55,826 bases of DNA, from contig WYBX01000141.1 of assembly GCA_011525695.1 (NCBI GenBank), forward strand, positions 1-55,826. Reading direction: 5' to 3'. The stretch comes from Verrucomicrobiia bacterium. GTDB taxonomy: Bacteria > Verrucomicrobiota > Verrucomicrobiia > Opitutales > Opitutaceae. The notes under the pieces are model-generated. The model did no database searches, had not been told where the DNA came from, and saw only the letters and a list, made by a program, of their open reading frames with translations. Shown piece by piece: positions 33,867 to 42,971 of the stretch (its first letter is position 1; every line of letters starts with the position of its first letter). Made by a program: the position numbers and the translations under genes.

Positions 33867-36800
33867 ATGCATCACCGAACGCTTGACGAACATTCCGTCC
33901 TTCGTGCCGCCGCTTTCTGCGCCGCACTCGGCATCGTCTCAACCCTGAGCCATGCACAGACAGCGGCAAGGGCGCCGCTCGACACCCGCGCGCAGCCGCA
34001 AAATGGATCGAATCCCATCCAGCTGTCGCCCTTCACCGTCTCGGAGGAGGGTGAGACCGGCTATCTGGCCACCGAAACTCTGGCCGGCACGCGAATCAAG
34101 TCCAACATCCGGGACGTGGGGGCCACGATTTCGATCGTGACGAAGCAGTTCCTGGAGGACACCGGGATCAAGAATGCGAGTGAATTGCTCGTGCACACGG
34201 CTGGCACCGAAACCGGTGGAGCCGGCGGCAATTTCAGCGCCGTCAACTTCAGCACCCGGTTTGGCGAGGCCGAGCCGGGCGAGATGATGCGTGAACCGCA
34301 ATTTGCGACCCGGGTGCGGGGCATCTCCGCGCCGGATCTCACACGCGACTACTTCCTGACGCGGATTCCGTTCGACAGCTACAATACGGACCGGGTCGAG
34401 ATCAACCGCGGGGCCAATGCCATCCTGTTCGGACTCGGCAGTCCCACGGGCATCATCAACCACGGGCTGGCGAAGCCGGCGTTCAGGGATTTCGGCCGCG
34501 CGGAGGTGCGGTTCGGCGAACGCGGAACGTTCCGCTCCTCGCTTGACCTCAACCACGAATTTATCGACGGCAAGCTGGCTGCTCGCGGCGCCGTGCTGCA
34601 CGATCGGGAGGAGTATCACCAGCGGCCGGCCTTCGAGGAGCAGAACCGCTACTACGGCGCAATCACGTGGAAGCCGCTGAAGAACACGACGCTGCGGGTG
34701 AATGGTGAGCGCGGCAAAATCGACGCGAACCGGCCCAATCCCGTATCCTATTCCGAAAGCATCTCATCATGGATCCTTTCCGGCAACCCCGTGCACGACA
34801 ACACGCCATTGTTTCTCCAGGCGCCGAAGAGCCTCGCCAGTCTCGCCGGTTTTCTCGACCGTCCCTATGCTCAGGGCGGTACGCGCCACCCCGGCAAGCC
34901 CGCGAACCAGGTGCTCGATCTCGGTGGTGGGGCGGTGTTCAACAGCTCGGACGCGCTGCGGCAGGGTATCACGACGGAACTCGGCTACTGGCAGTTCCAG
35001 AGCGCGGCCCTTTTCAGCAATTACAACGTTGCCCGTCCCGATGGTTCGCTCGACAACCTGGCCGCGACGGATCTGCCCAATCCCAAACTCCCCTCCGGGC
35101 CGCACCCGCTTGATCTTGATCCGGACAGCACGGTGGGAACACCCCAGCTGCGCTTCCTGATGCACGAGCCCCTCAGCTTTATGTATGGCCCTGGCTACAA
35201 CACGCAGGCCCTGAACGACCGCCGGGCGTTCGACTGGGTGAATAATCTCCTTTTCGGAGACGGCGCCTTCCAGGACTCCGACTTCAAGACATTCAATGCC
35301 GCCGTGGAGCAGACGTTTTTCGGCAACAAGGCGGGCGTCGAGGTGGCATTCGACTATCAGGAGATGACGGAGTTCTCGGTTACCCCGCAGACCGAACTGC
35401 GCGGTGCAATTCACATCGACAACAATGTCACGGTGCCGGTTTCCAAGACCGGGCTCAATCAGCCGAATCCCAACTTCCTCCGGCCGTACACGTTTTTCAG
35501 CATGACCAGCAGCGAGGCCCAGGAGGAACGGGAGGCGATCCACGCCACGGGATTTTATGAATTCGATTTCCGACAGGTCAGCGATTCCAAGTGGAGTACA
35601 TGGCTCGGCCGGCACATCCTGACCGGCATTGCCGCGCAGCAGACGGTCAACCGCGAGGTGGTCAACCGGTCGTCGCGCTGGACGGACCCGATGCTCCTGC
35701 GGCAGAGCGGTTCGAACAATGCCCTCGGCGTCCAGGCCCTGGCCCAGCAGTTCGTCTACCTGGGGCCGCCGATCGATCCGAACGCCGACAGCATGGATGA
35801 CATCAAAATCAACCGGATGCAGGGCGTGCAGATTTACGATCCCAATTGGGCGAATCCCATCACGCACTGGGAACCGGGAGTCCAGCCGGGCACCAGCAAT
35901 GGTCGAGCCAACGGCACGACGGCGGCAGGCGCGCAGCAAATCCTGGCGGTGGGCGGTCCGACGGGGATGGGCAACCTGGTCACGCAGAACGTCCCCTACG
36001 ACATGTTGATTGGCGGCGCCTCCTTCCGGCAGGACAAGATCAAGTCGGTGGCCCTCAACATGCAGAGCTATTGGCTCTCCAACAATCTCGTCAGCACCGT
36101 CGGATGGCGGCGGGACGATGTCACTGTCCATCAGCTGGGGAGCGGTGATCTGACCAAGGACATGTACAATCAAACCATCGTCAGCGGGGTGCGTGCGACC
36201 GATGACCCGACGCCGGCTTCGTTGGCAGACGACACGATCACATGGAGCGTCGTCGGGTACTGGCCGGAGCGCTTCTTTCAATTGCCGCTGCGGTCGAAGC
36301 TAAGTTTCCATTACAGCGAATCCAGCAACTTCCAGCCATCCGTTGGCCGGATTGACGAGATGGGCAATTCGCTGAGCAACCCGCAGGGAGACACCAAGGA
36401 GTACGGATTCACCGTGTCGCTGCCGGGCAACAAGCTCCATGTGCGCGTGAACAAGTACGAGACCAAGCTGCTGAACGCGTCGGCGCCGATCGTCAACTTC
36501 AGCTCGATGTCGACCTTGTGGTTGCGCTGGTTCGGCGAGGGTGCGCGCAACGCCGAGGATGCCTATCGCGTCTCCAATGCCCCGCAGCACCTCGCCGCGC
36601 GCGAACTCAACGATGCCGCGGCCGAGTTCATCTATGCGACGACGCCTGACCAGTTCAAAGAGCTGTGGAATGTTCAGGTGCAGCGGAATGCCGACGGCAA
36701 TATCACCGGCTATAGTTCGAGTTCCCCCAGCGGCCTGTCCGACACCGAGGACATCGCGGCGGAGGGGACGGAAATCGAACTCGTGTACAACCCGCTGCCG

Positions 36801-37505
36801 AACTGGCGCCTGATGGCGAATTTCACGCGCCAGGAGGCGATCAAGTCGAACGTGAATCCCGTTTCCCGGGCCTGGCGGGCCTGGGTCAAGAGCAACATCA
36901 TGGATGCGAAGGTGCCGGGCTATAATCTCACGATCGGCGAGCTGCCGGCGGGCGTGACGCTCCGTGAATATTATCCCAACCGCACCGGCCGGTCGGCGTT
37001 CGGCGACGAATGGGCGGCGGGCGTGAGCAATCAAACAGCCAACGAGTCCACCGAGTTGAATTTCGAGATGCCGCTGGAGACGCTGCTGTCCCAGGAGGGC
37101 GCGCTCTCGCGGGAACTGCGGGAGTGGCGCGTGAATCTCGCCACGACCTATGAGTTCAAGAGTGGTTTGCTCGAGGGGCTGGCCGTGGGCGGCGCCTGGC
37201 GCTACCAGAGCGAGGTCGCCATCGGCTACCAGTACAAGGACATCGACGGGAATGGCAGCTTGGATGCCGCGGACGTGACCAAGCCATACTTTGGCCCAGC
37301 GGAAAACAACGTGGATGTCTGGCTCCGCTACCAGCTGCCCTTCCTGCGTGAGCACGGTGAGTGGTCGGTGGGCCTGAACGTGCGCAACGTCTTCGCTTCT
37401 GCCGACGACTTGATTCCGATTCAGACCCATACCAATGGCGCGGTTGCGCGCTACCGTTTTGCACCCCAGCGCGTCATCTATCTCAGCAGCACCTTCGAAT
37501 TCTGA
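33867..37505 (+). CDS. TonB-dependent receptor (no STN domain)
   Basis: This 1212-residue outer-membrane receptor has a signal peptide ending STLSHAQ, a plug domain opening IQLSPFTVSEEGETGYLATE and TLAGTRIKSNIRDVGATISI, the RVEINRGANAILFGLGSP plug motif, and a long barrel ending in SSTFEF, which closes with the terminal aromatic. It lacks the STN domain of the first receptor, so it does not signal through FecR directly. Its stop overlaps the start of the SGNH-DUF1080 gene (TGATG), so receptor and hydrolase are made together. That tight coupling, followed by a coupled ceramidase-like gene, suggests the receptor imports the substrate these two enzymes act on. Confidence 0.93.
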   Translation: MHHRTLDEHSVLRAAAFCAALGIVSTLSHAQTAARAPLDTRAQPQNGSNPIQLSPFTVSEEGETGYLATETLAGTRIKSNIRDVGATISIVTKQFLEDTGIKNASELLVHTAGTETGGAGGNFSAVNFSTRFGEAEPGEMMREPQFATRVRGISAPDLTRDYFLTRIPFDSYNTDRVEINRGANAILFGLGSPTGIINHGLAKPAFRDFGRAEVRFGERGTFRSSLDLNHEFIDGKLAARGAVLHDREEYHQRPAFEEQNRYYGAITWKPLKNTTLRVNGERGKIDANRPNPVSYSESISSWILSGNPVHDNTPLFLQAPKSLASLAGFLDRPYAQGGTRHPGKPANQVLDLGGGAVFNSSDALRQGITTELGYWQFQSAALFSNYNVARPDGSLDNLAATDLPNPKLPSGPHPLDLDPDSTVGTPQLRFLMHEPLSFMYGPGYNTQALNDRRAFDWVNNLLFGDGAFQDSDFKTFNAAVEQTFFGNKAGVEVAFDYQEMTEFSVTPQTELRGAIHIDNNVTVPVSKTGLNQPNPNFLRPYTFFSMTSSEAQEEREAIHATGFYEFDFRQVSDSKWSTWLGRHILTGIAAQQTVNREVVNRSSRWTDPMLLRQSGSNNALGVQALAQQFVYLGPPIDPNADSMDDIKINRMQGVQIYDPNWANPITHWEPGVQPGTSNGRANGTTAAGAQQILAVGGPTGMGNLVTQNVPYDMLIGGASFRQDKIKSVALNMQSYWLSNNLVSTVGWRRDDVTVHQLGSGDLTKDMYNQTIVSGVRATDDPTPASLADDTITWSVVGYWPERFFQLPLRSKLSFHYSESSNFQPSVGRIDEMGNSLSNPQGDTKEYGFTVSLPGNKLHVRVNKYETKLLNASAPIVNFSSMSTLWLRWFGEGARNAEDAYRVSNAPQHLAARELNDAAAEFIYATTPDQFKELWNVQVQRNADGNITGYSSSSPSGLSDTEDIAAEGTEIELVYNPLPNWRLMANFTRQEAIKSNVNPVSRAWRAWVKSNIMDAKVPGYNLTIGELPAGVTLREYYPNRTGRSAFGDEWAAGVSNQTANESTELNFEMPLETLLSQEGALSRELREWRVNLATTYEFKSGLLEGLAVGGAWRYQSEVAIGYQYKDIDGNGSLDAADVTKPYFGPAENNVDVWLRYQLPFLREHGEWSVGLNVRNVFASADDLIPIQTHTNGAVARYRFAPQRVIYLSSTFEF

Positions 37506-39289
37506 TGCATGCCACGAAATCCACCCGCGAGTCGCCCACGTTCTCCGTGTTGAGAGGCTCCGGCCCTTGCAGTCCTCTCATCCGCTGGATGGCGGTGGCG
37601 ACGATCGCCGGCGGCGCGGCGCTGGCCGCGCCCGCGGGGGATGCGGGAGTGAAGTGGCATGACCTCGCGGAGGTTCTGCCGGTGGAGGGGGCTGGCTGGA
37701 AGGACACGGCCACGCGTTTCGATCGGCTGCCGGCGACGGCGGAATCGATGGTGCGGCCCGAGGTGTGGGCCCTCAGCCAGGATTCAGCCGGACTGCAGTT
37801 CCGATTTGAAACCGACGCGACCACCCTGCACGTGCGCTGGAAGCTCCGGCGGGCCGACCGGCTGGCGATGACCCACATGGCGGCCACCGGCGTCAGTGGG
37901 CTGGATCTGTACGTGCGCGATGCCGACCACTGGCAATGGCTGGCGGCGGCCCGGCCCGAGACGGCCGACCGAAACGAGCGCACACTGGTCAGCGGCCTGC
38001 CGCCCGGTCGTCGGGAATTCCTGCTTTACCTTCCCCTGTACAATGGCATCGAGGCGATCGAACTTGGCCTGCCGGAAGGCTCGGTGCTGGCGACCGCCTC
38101 GGATCGGCATAAGGACAAGCCGCCGATCGTGTTCTACGGCACGTCCATCACGCAGGGCGGTTGCGCGTCGCGGCCCGGCATGGCCTATCCCGCCATTCTA
38201 GGACGCAAACTGGACTGGCCGGTGATCAACCTGGGGTTTAGCGGCAACGGTAAGGCCGAGCCCGAGATGGCCAAACTGGTGGCCGCGCTGGATGCGGCGG
38301 CGTTCGTGATTGATCCCCTGGGCAATCTCACCGTGGACCAGATGGAAAGGGTCGAACCCTTCCTGGAGGTGATTCGCAACCGGCATCCGACGACACCGAT
38401 TATTCTGGTAGAAGGGCTCAATTACCCGGATACGGCCTTCCTTGAGAAGCGCCGCACCCTGGTGGCCGAGCGCAACAGCAATCTCCGGAAGCTGTATGAT
38501 CAACTGAAGGCGGCCGGCGACGCCCACCTGCATTACATCGCCTCGCCGCACCTCCTGGGCGGCGACGGCGAGGATACGGTGGACGGCACACATCCGACGG
38601 ACTTGGGATTCGCCCGGATGGCCGAGGGCATGCTGCCCGTGTTGAGCGAGGCATTGGGAGTTGTGCCCGGCGACGAGGCGGATTTCGAGTCACTCTTCGA
38701 CGGCGAGACACTCTCCGGCTGGAAGCGGCATGAAGGCATGCCTCCGATCCACCGGGGCGCGAAATGGACCGTGGAGGATGGAGCCATCACCGGCATCCAG
38801 GATCCTCCGGGAACCGGCGGACTGTTGTGGCTGGATCGCAAGTTCACCGACTTCATCCTGCGGTTCCAAATCCAACTGACCTACCCGATGGACACAGGTG
38901 TCTTCCTGCGCGTTGGCCCCACCGGCCTCAGCCATCAGGTTTGCCTGGACTATCGTCCGGGCTCCGATGTCGGAGCCATCTTCATTCCTTTCGTGGGGCA
39001 CAAGTACGTCTCGCGCTTCGCGGACGGCGCACGGCTGGTCGATCCACACGGCTGGAATGACGTCGAGGTTCGCATGGAAGGCGAGCCGGCCCGGATCCGG
39101 GTGTGGCTGAACGGCCGGATGCTGACTGATTTCCAGCATCGTCCCGAGACGACGCGCGGACTGCCCAAGCGCGGCGGATTGGCGTTCCAAGTGCATCCCA
39201 ACGTCGAGGGGATCACGGCGTGGAAGGCCGGCAATGCCGTTCGGGTGAGAAAGATCCGGATCAAGGAACTGAACCGGCCCACGTCATGA
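37505..39289 (+). CDS. SGNH hydrolase fused to DUF1080
   Basis: This 594-residue protein has a probable signal (MAVATIAGGAALAAPAG). An N-terminal sandwich domain precedes the SGNH domain, with the block I motif VFYGTSITQGG (S214), GFSGNGKAEPEMAKLV, DPLGNLTVDQM and the catalytic D360-x-x-H363 in VDGTHPTDLG. From about residue 395 a DUF1080 (3-keto-glycoside hydrolase / LamG-like) domain follows: FESLFDGETLSGWKRHEG, WTVEDGAITGIQDPPGTGG, WNDVEVRMEGEPARIRVWLN and GLAFQVHPNVEG. The SGNH part probably removes acyl groups from a glycan. The fusion suggests deacylation coupled to glycan binding or cleavage. It overlaps the receptor stop upstream and the ceramidase-like start downstream. Confidence 0.85.
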   Translation: MHATKSTRESPTFSVLRGSGPCSPLIRWMAVATIAGGAALAAPAGDAGVKWHDLAEVLPVEGAGWKDTATRFDRLPATAESMVRPEVWALSQDSAGLQFRFETDATTLHVRWKLRRADRLAMTHMAATGVSGLDLYVRDADHWQWLAAARPETADRNERTLVSGLPPGRREFLLYLPLYNGIEAIELGLPEGSVLATASDRHKDKPPIVFYGTSITQGGCASRPGMAYPAILGRKLDWPVINLGFSGNGKAEPEMAKLVAALDAAAFVIDPLGNLTVDQMERVEPFLEVIRNRHPTTPIILVEGLNYPDTAFLEKRRTLVAERNSNLRKLYDQLKAAGDAHLHYIASPHLLGGDGEDTVDGTHPTDLGFARMAEGMLPVLSEALGVVPGDEADFESLFDGETLSGWKRHEGMPPIHRGAKWTVEDGAITGIQDPPGTGGLLWLDRKFTDFILRFQIQLTYPMDTGVFLRVGPTGLSHQVCLDYRPGSDVGAIFIPFVGHKYVSRFADGARLVDPHGWNDVEVRMEGEPARIRVWLNGRMLTDFQHRPETTRGLPKRGGLAFQVHPNVEGITAWKAGNAVRVRKIRIKELNRPTS

Positions 39290-40689
39290 ACGGGAGAATT
39301 CGACTCGGATTTGCCACCGCCGTCTTCTTTGGAGCCTGCAGCTGGGCTGGCGCCGTGTTACAGTTCGGACGGGCGGCCGTGGAGATTACTCCGCCGCTCG
39401 AGATGCCATTTCACGTGCCGCAGCGGCCGCCCTTCCCGGTCGTTCCCGCTGAAGGCGTCCATGACCCGCTCCACGTGAAGGCGGTTGTCTTTGCGGACAA
39501 TGGTGTCAAGGCGGCGATCGTCGCCTGTGATCTCACGAGCATCCCGGTGCACTTCATCGACCAGGCCCGCCGCCGCATTGGCGAGATTACGTCCGTGCCC
39601 CCGGAAAACGTGATGATCACCGCCACGCACACGCATACCGGGCCGAATATCCGCCCCCAAAACTTTCAGCGGGCGACCCCCGAGCAAAAGCGGGTGGCGG
39701 CGGAGTACCTCAGGCAATTGCCGGAGTTCATCGCGGAAAGCGTCCGCGCGGCGGAGCGGGACCTGCGCGACGCCCGGTTGCACGGGGCGATCGGGCAAGT
39801 TGACGGGGTGGCGTTCAACCGCCGCTTTCTCATGCGTGACGGCACCGTCCGGGCGAATCCGGGCAAGTCCGACGTGAAGGTACTGGCGGACATTGTCCGC
39901 CCGGCGGGTCCGACAGATCCATCGCTGCCCCTGCTTTATCTTGCCGCCCCGGATGGCAAGCCGCTGGCCACCCTGTTCAATTTCGCCATCCACCTGGATA
40001 CAACCGGGGGGTTCAGGTATTCCGCCGATTTCCCTCACGCCATCGACCGGATCCTGGCGGCGGTGAAGGGGCCCGAGATGATGTCCCACTTCACCTATGG
40101 AGCAGCAGGCAACATCAATCATTACTATCTGCTCGACCCGCAGCGCCACCATCGCGTGAAGGGATACGACGAAGCCTCCCGCATCGGCACGCACCTTGCG
40201 GCGGAAATCATCCGGTGTTACGATCACCTGCGACCGCTACCCGCCACGGCGATCAAGGTGAGTCGGGAGATCGTCCCGCTCCTCCTCCACGAAAAAATCG
40301 CGCCGGAGCTGGCGAAGAAGTACGGCGATGCGCCGACGTTTGATGACCGGGACACGCGCTATACGCGGCGCGGCGACAAGTACACATTCGATGCCGAGGT
40401 CATGGTGATCACGATTGGCGATGAGGTCGCCTTTGTCGGGGCGCCTGGGGAGCTGTTTGTCGAGCTGGGTTTCGCAATCAAGCACGGTTCCCCCTATCAG
40501 TTCACCTTCATCAACTCCCTCGCGAACGGATCGATCGGATACGTGCCGAACCGGAAGGCTCACAGTGAAGGCGCCTACGGGGCGTCACTCCAGAGCACCA
40601 AATGCCACCCCGGCTCAGGGGAGGCGATCGTCGATTCAGCCATCCGGCAGCTAATCACGCATCGCGAATTTACGCCCACGGATTTTTAA
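39286..40689 (+). CDS. Neutral/alkaline ceramidase-like hydrolase (PF04734 type)
   Basis: This 467-residue secreted protein (signal around FATAVFFGACSWAGA) has AAVEITPPLEM at the mature start, VACDLTSIPVHF, and the zinc motif ATHTHTGPN with H115 and H117, plus LFNFAIHLDTTGG (next His). This is the N-terminal catalytic domain of neutral ceramidases. The family's nucleophile motif GDVSPN is replaced by GAAGNINHYY, so the serine is absent and true ceramidase activity is unlikely. The C-terminal part is present (EVMVITIGDEVAFVGAPGE, FTFINSLANGSIGYVP). It is coupled by an ATGA overlap to the SGNH-DUF1080 gene and lies 117 bases before the NagB-like gene. It may act on an N-acyl sugar or another amide. 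Confidence 0.82.
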   Translation: MNGRIRLGFATAVFFGACSWAGAVLQFGRAAVEITPPLEMPFHVPQRPPFPVVPAEGVHDPLHVKAVVFADNGVKAAIVACDLTSIPVHFIDQARRRIGEITSVPPENVMITATHTHTGPNIRPQNFQRATPEQKRVAAEYLRQLPEFIAESVRAAERDLRDARLHGAIGQVDGVAFNRRFLMRDGTVRANPGKSDVKVLADIVRPAGPTDPSLPLLYLAAPDGKPLATLFNFAIHLDTTGGFRYSADFPHAIDRILAAVKGPEMMSHFTYGAAGNINHYYLLDPQRHHRVKGYDEASRIGTHLAAEIIRCYDHLRPLPATAIKVSREIVPLLLHEKIAPELAKKYGDAPTFDDRDTRYTRRGDKYTFDAEVMVITIGDEVAFVGAPGELFVELGFAIKHGSPYQFTFINSLANGSIGYVPNRKAHSEGAYGASLQSTKCHPGSGEAIVDSAIRQLITHREFTPTDF

Positions 40690-40806
40690 AACCGAGATGC
40701 GGTTGCCGCCGGCCCGTCCGAACGCGTGATTACGCGGGCTTGAGCATCCTGATCCGCGCCCCGTACCTCGCCTGAATGGGCCGCGTACCCCGAAAACCCC
40801 AAGACT

Positions 40807-41736
40807 ATGCCGCGAAAACTAAGCACCATTGCCCCTGACTGGTGGGATTACACGACATTGGATTCGGACCTCGTGGAGGAGGCTGCCCGCCTTTCTGCCG
40901 ACGAGTTGAAAGGGCTTTCACGAGACGGTTTCCGCGTGGTGTTCCATGACACCCTGGAGGCATTCTATCTGGCCGAGGCGCTCGAGTACATTGACGCGTG
41001 GCGGCAATCGACCGCGGACAACCCGGTCGGGATCTGCGGCCCCGTCGGCCCCACGGAGCAGCTTCCGCTCGTGGCGCAACTGGTGAACGAACTCGGCCTG
41101 TCGCTGCGCGAGGCACATTTTTGGGCGATGGACGAGTGGTGCATGAACGGCACGGAGGTGCCGGTCACGCACCCCCTGTCGTTTGAACGCGCAAACCGGG
41201 AGCTATGCTTCGATCGGATCCGGCCCGAACTGGCGATACCCTCCCGGCAACTTTACTTTCCCAAGGCGGACACCTCCGCGTACATCGCCAGTTGGGAAGG
41301 AAAACGTTGCGCGGTGATGCAGGGGGGGCAGGGCGATGTGAAACACTGGGCTTTCAATGACCCGGTGAAGCGCGAGGGCAAGTACCGCGATGCGCCGCCT
41401 GCGCCGGACGAGTACCGCCAGTTGCGCACCCGGCGCGTCAACCTGCATCCAATCACGCTGGCGCAGAACGCGCGCACGTCGGGCGGGGGCAACATCGCGC
41501 TGGTGCCCACTCATGCGCTGACGGTTGGACCGGTCGAGACCTGGCGCGCGGACAAGGTTTCGATCTGGCAGGCCGGGAACCATGACAGCCCCTTCGGGCA
41601 GCGGCTGACGACGCTCATGATCGCCAAGGGAATCAAGGATACGGCGGTGCCGATGTCGCTCCTGGCGGATCACCCCAACGTCCAGTTCAACTTTTTCCGC
41701 GGCGGGCTCGGAACCTGCCAGGTGGAAATGCATTGA
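40807..41736 (+). CDS. Glucosamine-6-phosphate deaminase-like protein (NagB/SugarP isomerase fold)
   Basis: This 309-residue cytoplasmic protein has the NagB-type segments NPVGICGPVGPTEQLPLV (phosphate loop), AHFWAMDEWCMNG (catalytic Asp of the MDEY motif), and MQGGQGDVKHWAFNDP in place of GxGNDGHIAFNEP. So the His is kept, the NDG part is altered and the Glu is Asp. The late VPTHALTVGPVETW matches the segment after the active site. The changes suggest a different or modified reaction, for example on a non-standard amino-sugar phosphate. It is the first cytoplasmic enzyme after the receptor-hydrolase genes and is followed by a NagX-like gene, which supports amino-sugar catabolism. Confidence 0.78.
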   Translation: MPRKLSTIAPDWWDYTTLDSDLVEEAARLSADELKGLSRDGFRVVFHDTLEAFYLAEALEYIDAWRQSTADNPVGICGPVGPTEQLPLVAQLVNELGLSLREAHFWAMDEWCMNGTEVPVTHPLSFERANRELCFDRIRPELAIPSRQLYFPKADTSAYIASWEGKRCAVMQGGQGDVKHWAFNDPVKREGKYRDAPPAPDEYRQLRTRRVNLHPITLAQNARTSGGGNIALVPTHALTVGPVETWRADKVSIWQAGNHDSPFGQRLTTLMIAKGIKDTAVPMSLLADHPNVQFNFFRGGLGTCQVEMH

Positions 41737-41766
41737 GGACCGGCGCTGCGGCCACCCCAACCCCCC

Positions 41767-42960
41767 ATGTCTGAACTTGGCCAGCGTCCACCGGCGGCCG
41801 TTCAACTCCGGGAAACGCCAGCGGCGGCACTGGTGACAGAAACGGAACGCGCTCGACCGGCGCGTCTCGTGTCGCTGGATGCGCTGCGCGGTTTCTCGAT
41901 GTTCTGGCTCCTGGGCGGCGGGGAAATCATCCGCGTGCTCACGATGGACGCGGCGGAGGATTCGTGGGCGGGGGCGTTGCGGCGCCAGTTCGAGCACGTG
42001 CCGTGGGAGGGATTCCGGTTCTACGATTTCATCTTCCCGCTGTTCCTGTTTTGCATCGGGGTCGCGGTGCCGCTCTCGACGGCCAGGCGGCTGGCGGCCG
42101 GTGATCCCAGGACACGCATTCTCCGCCACGCGTTCGTGCGGCTGGGCTGGATGATCTTCTTCGGATGGTGGGTGAACGGGCGTCTCCTGACCTGGGACCT
42201 CTCGCAGATGACCCTCTCGTACAGCGTCCTCATGATGCTGGGCTTTGGCTATGTCATCGCCGTGGCGCTCGTGTTGTTTTGCCCGTTACGAACCCAACTG
42301 TTCGCGACGGCGGGCATCCTGCTTGGTTATTGGGGCGTGCAGATGGGCATCCCCGTGCCGGGTGGTACCGGGGAATTCGTCCCGGGGGGAATTTTCAGCG
42401 ACTGGCTTTGGGATCAGACCATCGGGCAGACCGGCGCCCCCTGGTACAGCCGCTACGGACGCGGCTGGCCCATCACGCTCTGGAATCATGGCGCGACGGC
42501 GATGCTTGGTGTCTTCGCCTACCATGTGCTCACACGGTCGGGCAGCGAGCGGCGGGCAATCCGCTGGCTGCTCGCCGGCGGCGTGCTCCTGTTCGCGCTG
42601 GGCTGGCTCTGGAGCGTCCATCTGCCGGTGGTCAAGAACCGTTGGACGAGTTCATACGTCCTGTGGTGCGGCGGGCTCAGTTGGATTCTGCTCGCGGCCT
42701 TTCAGTTTTTCATCGCGACGCTCGGCTGGCAGCGCTGGGCCGGACTGTTCATCGTGATCGGCAGCAACTCCATTCTGGCGTACCTGATCAATGCCAAGTT
42801 CATGTCGCCATTCGGGAGCATTGCCGTGGTCCTCTTCGGTGGCCTGCGGGCCGGGCTGGGCGACTTCTGGCACGAAGTGCTGATGACCGTGGTGAGCTAC
42901 AGCCTTGCCTGGCTGCTGCTCGCGTACCTTTACCGCCGGCGCCTCTTCCTGCGGATCTGA
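41767..42960 (+). CDS. NagX/HGSNAT-like membrane acyltransferase (DUF5009 type)
   Basis: This 397-residue protein has around ten hydrophobic segments and opens its core with RLVSLDALRGFSMFWLLGGG, then GFRFYDFIFPLFLFCIGVAV and RLGWMIFFGWWVNG. The later ITLWNHGATAMLGVFAYHVL and GSNSILAYLINAKFMS carry the family pattern. This is the bacterial relative of heparan-alpha-glucosaminide N-acetyltransferase, called NagX when in amino-sugar operons. It is thought to acetylate glucosamine-type sugars across the inner membrane, or to move them. It starts 30 bases after the NagB-like stop, so the two are co-transcribed, and it ends convergently with the sulfatase. Confidence 0.85.
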   Translation: MSELGQRPPAAVQLRETPAAALVTETERARPARLVSLDALRGFSMFWLLGGGEIIRVLTMDAAEDSWAGALRRQFEHVPWEGFRFYDFIFPLFLFCIGVAVPLSTARRLAAGDPRTRILRHAFVRLGWMIFFGWWVNGRLLTWDLSQMTLSYSVLMMLGFGYVIAVALVLFCPLRTQLFATAGILLGYWGVQMGIPVPGGTGEFVPGGIFSDWLWDQTIGQTGAPWYSRYGRGWPITLWNHGATAMLGVFAYHVLTRSGSERRAIRWLLAGGVLLFALGWLWSVHLPVVKNRWTSSYVLWCGGLSWILLAAFQFFIATLGWQRWAGLFIVIGSNSILAYLINAKFMSPFGSIAVVLFGGLRAGLGDFWHEVLMTVVSYSLAWLLLAYLYRRRLFLRI

Positions 42961-42971
42961 ATTCCGCCGGC

